Assembly: GCA_900549105.1 (NCBI GenBank)
Contig: URND01000088.1
Location: 1 to 12,515, forward strand
Length of the DNA: 12,515 nucleotides
Source: an uncultured Eubacteriales bacterium
GTDB lineage: Bacteria; Bacillota; Clostridia; Lachnospirales; Lachnospiraceae
Direction of reading: 5' to 3'
Translations under genes and position numbers: made by a program
Part shown: positions 1 through 6,340 of the stretch, piece by piece
How the letters are laid out: every line of letters starts with the position of its first letter
Position numbering within the stretch: position 1 is the stretch's first letter
The notes under the pieces: generated by a model
What the model was told of the DNA's origin: nothing
The model's database searches: none
The model's input: only the letters and a program-made list of their open reading frames with translations

Positions 1-2
1 TT

Positions 3-1583
3 CCCGCCATTGTCTGCTTTGCTGCATGGAAGATGGATATCATCACTATTGCCGCTCAGACAATCGCAGGTTTCCTGAACTCTATTGATACTATTGTTAT
101 CATCTTCGGTGCGATTCTGATTATGAACACATTGAAACAGTCCGGTGGTATGGGCGTAATTAACCGTATGTTTACGAGCGTTAGTGATGACCCTCGTATC
201 CAGGTTATCATCATCGGTTTCATGTTTGGAGCATTCATCGAGGGTGCTGCTGGTTTTGGTACACCGGCAGCCCTGGCCGCTCCACTGCTGATTGGGCTGG
301 GCTTCCCGCCGCTTTGTGCAGCGATGTGTGCATTGATCATGAACAGTACTCCGGTAGCTTACGGCGCCGTTGGTACTCCGACAAACACGGCATTTAACAT
401 GGTTTCCAGTGAGTTGGGAGCAGCAGGCGTAACGAATACTGAGGCATGGAAATTAGGACTGACAAAATGGGTTGCTATTCCAAGTGCGATTATTTGTCCA
501 ATCATCATCTTTATCGTTGTATTCATGATGATTAAGATGTTTGGTAAAGATAAATCCACAAAATATGCGATTGAAATTATCCCATACATTTTAATGTCCG
601 CAGTTGCTTTCGTTGTACCATATTTAATCTGTGCAGCATTCCTTGGACCAGAGTTCCCATCTCTGATTGGTGCATTGATCGCATTGGTTATCTGTGTTGT
701 TACAGCAAAGAAGGGAATTCTTGTTCCGAAGAGCAAATTCGAATTCCCGGATCATTCCGAGTGGGATGAACACTGGAAATCCACTTCCGATGTTCAGGAA
801 GACGAGTCCATGAAAGTGGAAACTACTATGTCCCCTGTAATGGCATGGGTACCATACGGAATCATTGCTATTATCCTTGTGGTAACACGTATTCCGCAGA
901 TTGGTATTAAGGGAATCCTTAATGTTTCGACAGCTCCGTTTGCAATTGCTATCAGCCACATCTTTGGCGTTGAAGTAAACTTTGCATGGAAATGGGCATG
1001 GAACCCAGGTGTGCTTCCATTTATCCTTGTTGCCTTGTTAATCATTCCTCTGCATAAGATGAAGGGTGAACAGGTAAAAGCAGCTTGGAAGACAACATTC
1101 TCCATGGTCAGCGGCGCAGCTATCGCATTGCTTTTCGGTATTGCCATGGTTCAGTTGTTCAAGATGTCCGGAGCAGAGTACAACAACAGCGGTATGGACA
1201 GTATGCTGATCGTTATGGCCAATGGTTTAGCGGATCTCTTTGGTAAAGCTTATATCATTGTAGCCCCGATCATCGGTGTTATCGGAGCATTTATTTCCGG
1301 TTCCGCAACTGTATCCTGTACATTGTTCTCAACACTGCAGTATGCAGCAGCAGCCCGTCTGGGACTGGCTCCAATGTTGATTCTGGCTATGCAGGTTATG
1401 GGTGGCGCTATGGGTAACATGGTATGTGTAAACAATATCGTTTCTGCATGTGCAACCTGTGGTACTATCGGTTCAGAAGGTCGTCTGATGCGCTCCAACG
1501 TTGTTCCTTGTTTGATTTACGCAGCATTGACGATTTTGATTCTTGGAGGTTTAATCCTCTCAGGATTCAATCCGATTGCCTAA
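3..1583 (+). CDS. lctP: L-lactate/glycolate permease, LctP family (5' end outside window)
   Basis: Integral membrane transporter that brings lactate (and in some members glycolate) across the cytoplasmic membrane, probably with protons. The frame is open from base 3. The first ATG (base 33) has no ribosome binding site and falls inside a hydrophobic run, so the true start lies upstream; about 526 residues are visible and perhaps 30-50 are missing. Many hydrophobic helices are separated by short loops. The family hallmark region is present: a GAAGFGTPAALAAPL stretch about 70 residues after the visible ATG, followed by NSTPVAYGAVGTP. A second conserved region near the C-terminus carries GSATVS and GNMVCVNNIVSAC. 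A hydrophilic loop around residues 230-265 is rich in Glu, Asp and Lys. The family is well known and the match is strong. The substrate (L-lactate, D-lactate or glycolate) cannot be told from sequence. A hairpin follows 5 bases after the stop. Confidence 0.93.
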   Translation, partial: PAIVCFAAWKMDIITIAAQTIAGFLNSIDTIVIIFGAILIMNTLKQSGGMGVINRMFTSVSDDPRIQVIIIGFMFGAFIEGAAGFGTPAALAAPLLIGLGFPPLCAAMCALIMNSTPVAYGAVGTPTNTAFNMVSSELGAAGVTNTEAWKLGLTKWVAIPSAIICPIIIFIVVFMMIKMFGKDKSTKYAIEIIPYILMSAVAFVVPYLICAAFLGPEFPSLIGALIALVICVVTAKKGILVPKSKFEFPDHSEWDEHWKSTSDVQEDESMKVETTMSPVMAWVPYGIIAIILVVTRIPQIGIKGILNVSTAPFAIAISHIFGVEVNFAWKWAWNPGVLPFILVALLIIPLHKMKGEQVKAAWKTTFSMVSGAAIALLFGIAMVQLFKMSGAEYNNSGMDSMLIVMANGLADLFGKAYIIVAPIIGVIGAFISGSATVSCTLFSTLQYAAAARLGLAPMLILAMQVMGGAMGNMVCVNNIVSACATCGTIGSEGRLMRSNVVPCLIYAALTILILGGLILSGFNPIA

Positions 1584-1587
1584 TATG

Positions 1588-1630
1588 ATTTAATTCCGGC
1601 GGGACCTAATCCCTTCCCGCTGGATTAAAT
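1588..1630 (+). terminator. Stem-loop just after the permease gene
   Basis: ATTTAATTCCGGCGGGA pairs with TCCCGCTGGATTAAAT, giving 16 base pairs with one bulged T and one G-U pair. The hairpin starts 5 bases after the permease stop. There is no clean U tract behind it, so it may be a weak terminator or a 3'-end stabilising hairpin. The better terminator is at 1802-1834. Confidence 0.5.
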
Positions 1631-1646
1631 AAATAAGAACTCCCAA

Positions 1647-1746
1647 AGACGGACAGGCAAAGTAGTGTACATAATAACAAAGAAACTGCTTTGCTGTATA
1701 TAAAAATAAAATAGTCGCAACCCTAAAAATCTTTGCCTGTTTGTCT
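1647..1746 (+). repeat. Long inverted repeat in the permease 3' region
   Basis: The arms at 1647-1662 (AGACGGACAGGCAAAG) and 1731-1746 (CTTTGCCTGTTTGTCT) are 16 bases long. As RNA on the + strand they pair at all positions, because the two differences give G-U pairs. The 68-nt loop is A/T-rich and contains a small hairpin, CAAAG-AAACTG-CTTTG. The intergenic stretch 1584-1910 holds no convincing gene on either strand. This pairing, the terminator at 1802-1834 and the weak promoter near 1860-1888 account for most of it. A structured 3'UTR or a small RNA are both possible. Confidence 0.45.
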
Positions 1747-1793
1747 GAGAGTCGAGAATTTTCGGCAGAGTTCAAAGTCATTCATATTACTAG

Positions 1794-1848
1794 AATATCC
1801 TAAAAACGGAATCCCTTAGGGGGTTCTGTTTTTTGTTGTCAGGATATT
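1794..1848 (+). terminator. Rho-independent terminator nested in a longer hairpin
   Basis: CGGAATCCC (1807-1815) pairs with GGGGTTCTG (1820-1828) using two G-U pairs. The preceding A run and the T6 tract (1829-1834) extend the stem and make a typical terminator on the + strand. Outside it, AATATCCT (1794-1801) and AGGATATT (1841-1848) form perfect 8-base inverted arms. It probably ends the permease transcript and insulates the next operon. Confidence 0.75.
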
Positions 1849-1859
1849 GGAGATACGTC

Positions 1860-1888
1860 TTTTGCTTTTCATATTTTTATGATATGAT
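1860..1888 (+). promoter_or_regulatory. Weak sigma-A-type promoter candidate for the three-gene operon
   Basis: TATGAT at 1883-1888 matches 5 of 6 bases of the -10 consensus. TTTTGC at 1860-1865, 17 bases upstream, is a poor -35. It lies between the terminator and the ribosome binding site of the next gene, where a promoter is expected. Confidence 0.35.
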
Positions 1889-1910
1889 AAACAACTGAGA
1901 GGTGATGGAA

Positions 1911-2168
1911 ATGGCGGAACGGGATATGGATTTCCGTATGGAACGGCCCGGTTTAGTTGAAGTGGGGCAGCATGTAACGATGACTGAATCCATATTGAAA
2001 ACATTGTCCGGGACAATGTATTATTACACAATTAATGATGCCGTAGCCATGTCAAATAACACGCCGAAACGGCTGAGTCATCTGGAGGGGACTGTAAATG
2101 CAGTCGTGGAAGAGGAAAGCGTATTTACGGTAACAGTGACAATTGCAGATGAGCCGGAAGGTCGATGA
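1911..2168 (+). CDS. Small conserved-looking hypothetical protein (85 aa)
   Basis: I do not recognise a named family. The start at ATG 1911 is preferred because GAGAGG (1897-1902) lies 8 bases upstream; GTG 1902 and ATG 1905 are in frame but too close to that site. The protein is soluble and has no signal peptide or membrane segment. The N-terminal half is charged, and the middle carries the aromatic stretch MYYYTINDA. The C-terminal 30 residues (LEGTVNAVVEEE then VFTVTVTIADE) look like paired beta strands, as in small beta-barrel or hairpin proteins. It is followed 16 bases later by the dehydrogenase gene, so the two are probably cotranscribed. The coding call rests on the ribosome binding site, the tight spacing and the lack of a competing gene; function is unknown. 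Confidence 0.7.
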   Translation: MAERDMDFRMERPGLVEVGQHVTMTESILKTLSGTMYYYTINDAVAMSNNTPKRLSHLEGTVNAVVEEESVFTVTVTIADEPEGR

Positions 2169-2184
2169 AAGTAGGATTCAAATG

Positions 2185-3144
2185 ATGAGGAAAGTTTTTT
2201 TATGTGAATATATTCATCCGGAGGCCTATGCTTATTTGAAAGCCCATGCGGAGGTGATTCATGACTGGGACAGGTTGTCCGAGGCGGAAGCATTGATAAA
2301 CCGAAATTTGAAGATGACGGATGAAGTTATGGGAAAAGCGAAGTCACTGCGGGTTATCGGAATTCATGGAACGGGTGTCGATGATGTGGATATGGCGGCG
2401 GCCGGACGGCGTGGAATTCAGGTGTTTTCGGTGCCCCATCAAAACAGCCGTTCAGTTGCCGAGATGAATGTGGCTTTGATGCTGGCCCTTGGACGAAAAA
2501 TTGTGCAGGCGGACCGGATATTAACGGGTCGGGCAGGGCATAGAGAGGCGTGCAGCCCGGAGGGGCAGGCCGGAAGCGGGAAACCCGAAGGTACGGATTT
2601 GATGGCGGAGCTTCAGGGGATGGAGCTGGCCGGAAAAACGCTGGGCTTAATCGGCGTGGGGGATATCAGTCGGCAGACGGCGGATATTTGCCGGAAGGGC
2701 TTCAATATGGAAGTTATCGGATGGTCAAGAAGCCTGACGGAGGAAAAGGCCCGAAGGATGGATATGGCCTGGGCGGAATCCATGACGAAGGTCCTTCAAA
2801 AAGCGGATATAATTGTCGTGGGAGTGGCTTTGACCCCGGAAACTTATCATCTTCTCGGAAAGGCTCAGTTTGCTCAGATGAAGCCGGGGGCTTTGCTGAT
2901 TAATACGACAAGGGGCGCAGTTCTCGATGAAGAGGCTCTTTATGAAAGTCTGGCAAATGGGGAAATCGGCGGCGCGGCCTGCGACGTGTTTGCTGAGGAG
3001 CCGGTGAGCGCCGGACATCCGCTGCTCGCGTTGGATAACTTTGTTGCCACGCCCCATTTGGGAGCTAATACGGAAGAGGCGCTCAAACGGGTCGGAATGG
3101 CTGTGGTGCAGGGCGTGTTAAACCGGCTGGGCAGTAATCTATAA
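2185..3144 (+). CDS. D-isomer-specific 2-hydroxyacid dehydrogenase (NAD-dependent; phosphoglycerate-dehydrogenase-like)
   Basis: Cytoplasmic NAD(P)-dependent oxidoreductase of about 319 residues, the usual family length, interconverting a D-2-hydroxyacid and a 2-oxoacid. From ATG 2185, residues 1-100 and about 290-319 form the substrate domain and about 105-285 the nucleotide domain. The family's catalytic Arg (R243 in NTTRG), Glu (E272 in FAEEP) and His (H291 in TPHLG) are all present. The dinucleotide motif is GVGDIS (157-162), with Ser where the third Gly usually sits. A 20-residue Gly/Glu-rich insertion (about 118-138) precedes it. ATG 2182 and 2185 are both possible; TAGGA at 2172-2176 favours 2185 slightly, and a TTG at 2143 would overlap the previous gene. 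The substrate is not predictable. A nearby lactate permease makes a lactate-type or sugar-acid substrate tempting, but this is inference only. Confidence 0.9.
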   Translation: MRKVFLCEYIHPEAYAYLKAHAEVIHDWDRLSEAEALINRNLKMTDEVMGKAKSLRVIGIHGTGVDDVDMAAAGRRGIQVFSVPHQNSRSVAEMNVALMLALGRKIVQADRILTGRAGHREACSPEGQAGSGKPEGTDLMAELQGMELAGKTLGLIGVGDISRQTADICRKGFNMEVIGWSRSLTEEKARRMDMAWAESMTKVLQKADIIVVGVALTPETYHLLGKAQFAQMKPGALLINTTRGAVLDEEALYESLANGEIGGAACDVFAEEPVSAGHPLLALDNFVATPHLGANTEEALKRVGMAVVQGVLNRLGSNL

Positions 3145-3165
3145 AAAGAAAGACAGGAAAGAAAA

Positions 3166-3987
3166 ATGGGTAAGACGATATTTGTATTATTGGACGCGTG
3201 CGGATATAAAATAGCTACAGAAAATCTGGGATTTTTGGAACACATGGTGGATTACGGCCTGGCGGCAAAATATAAAATTCGGGGAGAGCTTCCTTCCATG
3301 TCCCGGCCGATGTATGAAACCCTGATGACCGGAGTTCCGGCCCATGTGCATGGAATTACCTGTAATGAAGTTGTTCGCAGCTCCAATCAGATAAGCATAT
3401 TTAAACTTTGTAAGGAGGCGGGGCTGGTGACCGGAGCAGCCGCCTATTTCTGGATGAGTGAGCTGTATAACCGGGCCCCTTTCGATAAACATTGCGATAG
3501 AATCCAGCTCGGAACAGGAAATGGACTGATTGATTATGGAATTTACTATTGGGAAGATACCTATCCGGATTCCCATCTGTTTATGGACGGCGAGTTTATA
3601 CGAAAAACCTATAAACCGGATTTTATGCTGTATCATCCGATGAGTATTGATTTAGCGGGCCATACCTACGGCGCGGACAGCCGGGAATACGCCTGGAAAG
3701 TGGCGGATATGGGTGTGCTCGTAGCCGATCTGCTTCCGGGATGGTTGAAAGACGGATACAGCGTAGTGGTTTCAGCAGACCATGGAATGAACGAAAATGG
3801 CCTGCATGGTGGGCCAACAGACCTGCAAAGGAACGTTCCACTCTATATTTTTAGCGATAAAGTGGAGAATGGGAGATTTGAGGACCATTATGTCGGACAG
3901 AGGAATATAGCGCCGCTGTTATGCCGCCTGCTGGGAATTACCCCATCCGATGGAATGATATCCCCGGATAAAATATATTTCAAATAA
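3166..3987 (+). CDS. Alkaline phosphatase superfamily hydrolase (nucleotide pyrophosphatase/phosphodiesterase-like)
   Basis: A 273-residue hydrolase of the two-metal alkaline phosphatase/NPP fold with no signal peptide, so probably cytoplasmic. Metal and catalytic residues can be placed: D10 in LLDACG; the likely nucleophile S46 in SMSRP, where NPP relatives have Thr or Ser before a Pro; D162 and H166 in DLAGH; D205-H206 in ADHGMNENG; and H214 in LHGG. The set is complete, so the enzyme should be active on a phosphate, phosphodiester or sulfate ester, but the substrate is unknown. It is short for the family, lacking the large insertions of NPPs. It starts 21 bases after the dehydrogenase stop behind AGGAAAG, so they form one operon. 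The pairing suggests that one enzyme may make or unmask a hydroxyacid handled by the other; this is inference. Confidence 0.85.
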   Translation: MGKTIFVLLDACGYKIATENLGFLEHMVDYGLAAKYKIRGELPSMSRPMYETLMTGVPAHVHGITCNEVVRSSNQISIFKLCKEAGLVTGAAAYFWMSELYNRAPFDKHCDRIQLGTGNGLIDYGIYYWEDTYPDSHLFMDGEFIRKTYKPDFMLYHPMSIDLAGHTYGADSREYAWKVADMGVLVADLLPGWLKDGYSVVVSADHGMNENGLHGGPTDLQRNVPLYIFSDKVENGRFEDHYVGQRNIAPLLCRLLGITPSDGMISPDKIYFK

Positions 3988-4039
3988 AAATGTTCTTCGA
4001 GCAAGCGTTTCCACAAGCTTTCTCGAAGAACATTTTTTT
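3986..4039. terminator. Bidirectional rho-independent terminator between convergent genes
   Basis: The arms at 3986-4001 and 4022-4037 are a perfect 16-bp inverted repeat with core ATGTTCTTCGAG/CTCGAAGAACAT and A/T tracts on both sides. Inside the loop, AAGC (4003-4006) and GCTT (4017-4020) add a 4-bp inner stem. The + strand ends in T7 and the - strand in TTTTTATTT. It therefore serves both the hydrolase operon (+) and upp (-). Confidence 0.93.
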
Positions 4040-4044
4040 AACTC

Positions 4045-4677
4045 CTACTTTGTGCCGAAGATGCGGTCGCCGGCATCGCCGAGACCCGGACAAATGTAAG
4101 CATTTTCATTGAGACAGCGGTCAAGATGTCCGCAGTAGAGCGGCACATCCGGATGACATTCCCGAAAATGTTTGATACCTTCCGGCGCTGCGATAATACA
4201 CATAAATTTGATATTTTTGCCGCCGTGTTCTTTGATAAAGTTGACGGCAGCCACAGCCGAACCGCCGGTAGCCAGCATAGGGTCAAGGACAAGGATGGTC
4301 CGCTGCTCGATTGGCGCCGGGAGTTTGCAGAAATATTCATGGGGTTCATGGGTTTCTTCATCACGATAAAGGCCGATATGCCCAACCTTTGCCGATGGCA
4401 CAAGAGTCAGAATACCGTTGACCATGCCAAGGCCGGCACGGAGGATAGGAACGATAGCCAGCTTCTTTCCGGCAATCATCGGGGATTTGCAGGTTTCAAT
4501 CGGCGTTTTAATTTCTATATCTTCAAGGGGCAGATCACGAAGCGCTTCGTACCCCATCAAAACAGTGATTTCTTCAATGAGACGGCGGAATTCATTTGTG
4601 CCGGTTCGTTCATCCCGGAGCATGGATATTTTGTGCTGAATCAGCGGATGCTCCATAATAAAGACATTTTCATACAT
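4045..4677 (-). CDS. upp: Uracil phosphoribosyltransferase
   Basis: Pyrimidine salvage enzyme: uracil plus PRPP gives UMP and pyrophosphate, in the cytoplasm. The 210-residue length is standard. The PRPP loop LDPMLATGGS (131-140) and the uracil-binding C-terminal region with YICPGLGDAGDR (194-205) are intact; the flexible stretch with ILRAGLGM (78-85) is also canonical. The frame is open upstream to 4755, but ATG at 4677 is chosen because GGGAGG (4687-4692) sits 9 bases upstream and the protein then starts as homologs do. It is a single-gene unit with its own promoter (4712-4740) and a shared bidirectional terminator. No attenuator is evident in the short leader. Confidence 0.97.
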   Translation of the reverse strand: MYENVFIMEHPLIQHKISMLRDERTGTNEFRRLIEEITVLMGYEALRDLPLEDIEIKTPIETCKSPMIAGKKLAIVPILRAGLGMVNGILTLVPSAKVGHIGLYRDEETHEPHEYFCKLPAPIEQRTILVLDPMLATGGSAVAAVNFIKEHGGKNIKFMCIIAAPEGIKHFRECHPDVPLYCGHLDRCLNENAYICPGLGDAGDRIFGTK

Positions 4678-4711
4678 AATTTTTTTCCTCCCTGTACATT
4701 TCATTTCTTTT

Positions 4712-4740
4712 ATTTTAAAAGATATTTGCGGATAGGTCAA
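4712..4740 (-). promoter_or_regulatory. Sigma-A promoter of upp
   Basis: On the - strand, TTGACC (-35, bases 4740-4735) and TAAAAT (-10, bases 4717-4712) each match 5 of 6 consensus bases and are separated by 17 bases. Transcription should start near 4705, about 28 bases before the upp ATG. Confidence 0.8.
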
Positions 4741-4772
4741 TGAAAATATCGTCACAGAATTTACACAGGCTT

Positions 4773-5282
4773 CTATTTATCTCGTTTCAGCAGACGCATT
4801 TTAAAGGCTTTGATTTTGGATATATATCGGCTCGTATATAAAGCGCCCACAAGCAGGACGCCAAGCACAAGGCCGAGAGCAAAGCTGGCGATATTATCAT
4901 AAAGGGGAAGGGCTGTCAGATTCTGAATATCGATAAGCATATATACGATATAGGCGGCCAGTCCCATTAAAAATATGTAGTTAAGTCGTTTCGAAAAAAT
5001 TATATTTTCATTAGTGCTGTAATCCGCAACTTTTAGCAAAGTATTTTTCGTTTCCTTTTCTGATATAGGAGTTTTTCTTTCCCCATCTAATATTTCTTCA
5101 ATGTGAACATCAAAATATTCAGCGATTTGCATGAGCAAATCAAAATCCGGCATATTTACGCCGTTTTCCCACCGGGAAACACTTCGGTTGGAGACACCGA
5201 TAATTTCAGCAAATTGTTCCTGAGTGAGTCCTTTTTCATTGCGGAGTTTTCTTAAAAAATAACCGATTTTCTTTTGGTTCAT
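4773..5282 (-). CDS. XRE-family transcriptional regulator with membrane tail
   Basis: A 169-residue protein. Residues 6-65 are a Cro/C1-type helix-turn-helix (LTQEQFAEIIGVSNRSVSRWENG region), which binds DNA. After a charged linker (66-98), two hydrophobic stretches at about 100-118 and 130-149 should place the C-terminus at the membrane, and a basic tail (KIKAFKMRLLKRDK) follows. This HTH-plus-two-TM layout recurs in Firmicutes regulators; the ligand or signal is unknown. The ATG at 5282 has AGAAGGGA upstream. It diverges from the recombinase gene, so it could regulate itself, the recombinase or neither. The palindrome at 5321-5330 in the shared upstream region is a candidate operator. The gene lies 95 bases upstream of upp on the same strand, but upp has its own promoter. 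Confidence 0.88.
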   Translation of the reverse strand: MNQKKIGYFLRKLRNEKGLTQEQFAEIIGVSNRSVSRWENGVNMPDFDLLMQIAEYFDVHIEEILDGERKTPISEKETKNTLLKVADYSTNENIIFSKRLNYIFLMGLAAYIVYMLIDIQNLTALPLYDNIASFALGLVLGVLLVGALYTSRYISKIKAFKMRLLKRDK

Positions 5283-5298
5283 AATATATCCCTTCTTT

Positions 5299-5330
5299 AT
5301 TATATTAAAATTATACCTTTAAGTATACTT
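5299..5330 (-). promoter_or_regulatory. Promoter region of the XRE gene with a 10-bp palindrome
   Basis: Two TATAAT hexamers on the - strand (5315-5310 and 5304-5299) precede the gene; neither has a good -35. The perfect palindrome AAGTATACTT (5321-5330) sits where the -35 or spacer would be, a typical position for an autorepression operator. The operator role is inference. Confidence 0.45.
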
Positions 5331-5407
5331 GCTCCTTTGATAAAGTACAGGACACAAAGCGGGAATTTATCTTTTTTTCGTTAAAATTGTGTTATGGGGC
5401 AAATAAT

Positions 5408-5453
5408 AACCTTATCGTGCGAAGTCCGGCAGGGTGCGCCGTGCGAAGCATTT
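5408..5453 (+). repeat. Hairpin repeat copy R1, upstream of the recombinase
   Basis: First of three related elements (others at 6249-6295 and 9711-9757). It contains stem CGTGC (5416-5420) with GTGCG (5434-5438) around a 13-nt loop, here using G-U pairs, then the compact hairpin TGCGAAGCA (5442-5450). A further short stem AGCA-TT-TGCT overlaps it. It is the most diverged copy. It ends about 30 bases before the recombinase ribosome binding site. Confidence 0.7.
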
Positions 5454-5499
5454 GCTGTATGGAATTGTTGAATGAAAAGGATAAAGGAGGGGTAATAAA

Positions 5500-6096
5500 A
5501 TGTCGAAAATTGTCTATGGTTATATACGAGTGTCAACGAAAGAGCAGAATGAGGACCGGCAGAGAATTGCACTGGCGGAGTTTCCTGTGCCTGAGAATCA
5601 TATTTTTTTAGATAAGCTCAGCGGAAAAGACTTTGAGCGGCCTCAATATAAGAAACTTATGAAAAAGCTGCGGCCCGGCGATATTCTTGTTATTAAGTCT
5701 ATTGACAGACTGGGCAGAAATTATGAAGAGATTTTAAACCAGTGGCGGATTATCACAAAAGAAAAAAGAGCGGATATCGTTGTTTTGGATATGCCGCTTT
5801 TGGATACACGGCAAACTGGGCGGGATTTGACGGGCACTTTTGTGGCCGATTTGGTACTGCAGATTCTTTCCTATGTTGCACAGACAGAGAGGGAAAATAT
5901 TAAACAGAGACAGAAGGAAGGGATTGCCGCCGCGAAACTCAGAGGTGTTCAGTTCGGGAGACCGCGCAAACCCCTTCCTGATAATTTTCAGCAGGTGAAA
6001 GAGGACTGGGAGAATAAAAAGATTACATCCCGGGAGGCGGCCAACCAGCTTCTGGTTGCCCAGGACACTTTTTTGCGATGGGTTCGAAATAGATAA
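5500..6096 (+). CDS. Small serine recombinase (resolvase/invertase family)
   Basis: A 198-residue site-specific recombinase of the Hin/Pin/resolvase type, which cuts and rejoins DNA through a serine nucleophile. The catalytic domain spans residues 3-138: YIRVST with R10 and nucleophile S12, the IKSIDRLGRN motif (65-74, with D69, R70 and R73), and the long E-helix after QTERENIKQRQ (128-138). A GRPRK hinge (153-157) leads to a C-terminal helix-turn-helix (about 167-195, ITSREAANQLL). Length and order fit invertases and resolvases. There is no N-terminal MerR-like domain, so it is not an IS607-type transposase. AAAGGAGG (5483-5490) lies 9 bases before the ATG. Repeat copies R1 and R2 flank the gene in direct orientation. 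Its natural target may be these or other sites, which the sequence alone cannot settle. Confidence 0.93.
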   Translation: MSKIVYGYIRVSTKEQNEDRQRIALAEFPVPENHIFLDKLSGKDFERPQYKKLMKKLRPGDILVIKSIDRLGRNYEEILNQWRIITKEKRADIVVLDMPLLDTRQTGRDLTGTFVADLVLQILSYVAQTERENIKQRQKEGIAAAKLRGVQFGRPRKPLPDNFQQVKEDWENKKITSREAANQLLVAQDTFLRWVRNR

Positions 6097-6150
6097 GTTA
6101 AAAATTTATTTGATGGAAAATGTAGGAAATATCGTTCAAAAAATTTACAT

Positions 6151-6204
6151 AAAATATCGAATATTTTTACCATTTTTTATGCGAAAAACCTTTATTTTTA
6201 CGCA
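6151..6204 (+). other. AT-rich hairpins in the 244-base gap behind the recombinase
   Basis: AAAATAT-CGA-ATATTTT (6151-6167) followed by TTT is a weak terminator-like hairpin. TGCGAAAAA (6180-6188) and TTTTTACGCA (6195-6204) form a second hairpin with one bulge. No gene is seen in 6097-6340. A weak promoter-like pair, TTTACG at 6197-6202 and CATTAT at 6221-6226, may drive the surface gene but is not convincing. Confidence 0.3.
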
Positions 6205-6248
6205 AGAATTCACTTTTCATCATTATAGCATTGGCGAACGATAAAGTC

Positions 6249-6295
6249 TACCTTGTCGTGCGGAGCTTGACGGAGCACGCCTATGCGAAGCATCT
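6249..6295 (+). repeat. Hairpin repeat copy R2, upstream of the surface-protein gene
   Basis: Second copy. It matches the reverse complement of R3 (9711-9757) at 41 of 47 positions. Stem CGTGC (6257-6261) pairs with GCACG (6275-6279) around the 13-nt loop GGAGCTTGACGGA; then comes ATGCGAAGCAT (6283-6293). GCATC (6290-6294) can alternatively pair with GATGC (6298-6302). It ends about 30 bases before the surface-gene ribosome binding site, as R1 does before the recombinase. Confidence 0.8.
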
Positions 6296-6340
6296 TCGAT
6301 GCAATAATTCAGAGAAATTTTATGGAAAGGTGAGAACGCA

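Noticed and set aside
1647..1834. T-box or known riboswitch upstream of the small-protein operon
   Set aside because: No T-box consensus (AGGGTGGNACCGCG) or other recognised aptamer core is visible, and the terminator lies before the likely promoter of the operon.
1590..2031. Two short - strand open frames after the permease gene
   Set aside because: They run through the terminator hairpins and into the next gene, and have no ribosome binding site.
2550..2903. Gly-rich open frame inside the dehydrogenase gene
   Set aside because: Out-of-frame shadow; the dehydrogenase frame carries all family motifs.
4126..4743. Open frame of 205 codons on the + strand opposite upp
   Set aside because: It lies opposite the well-conserved upp gene, its product resembles nothing known, and it has no ribosome binding site. 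It is a shadow of upp.
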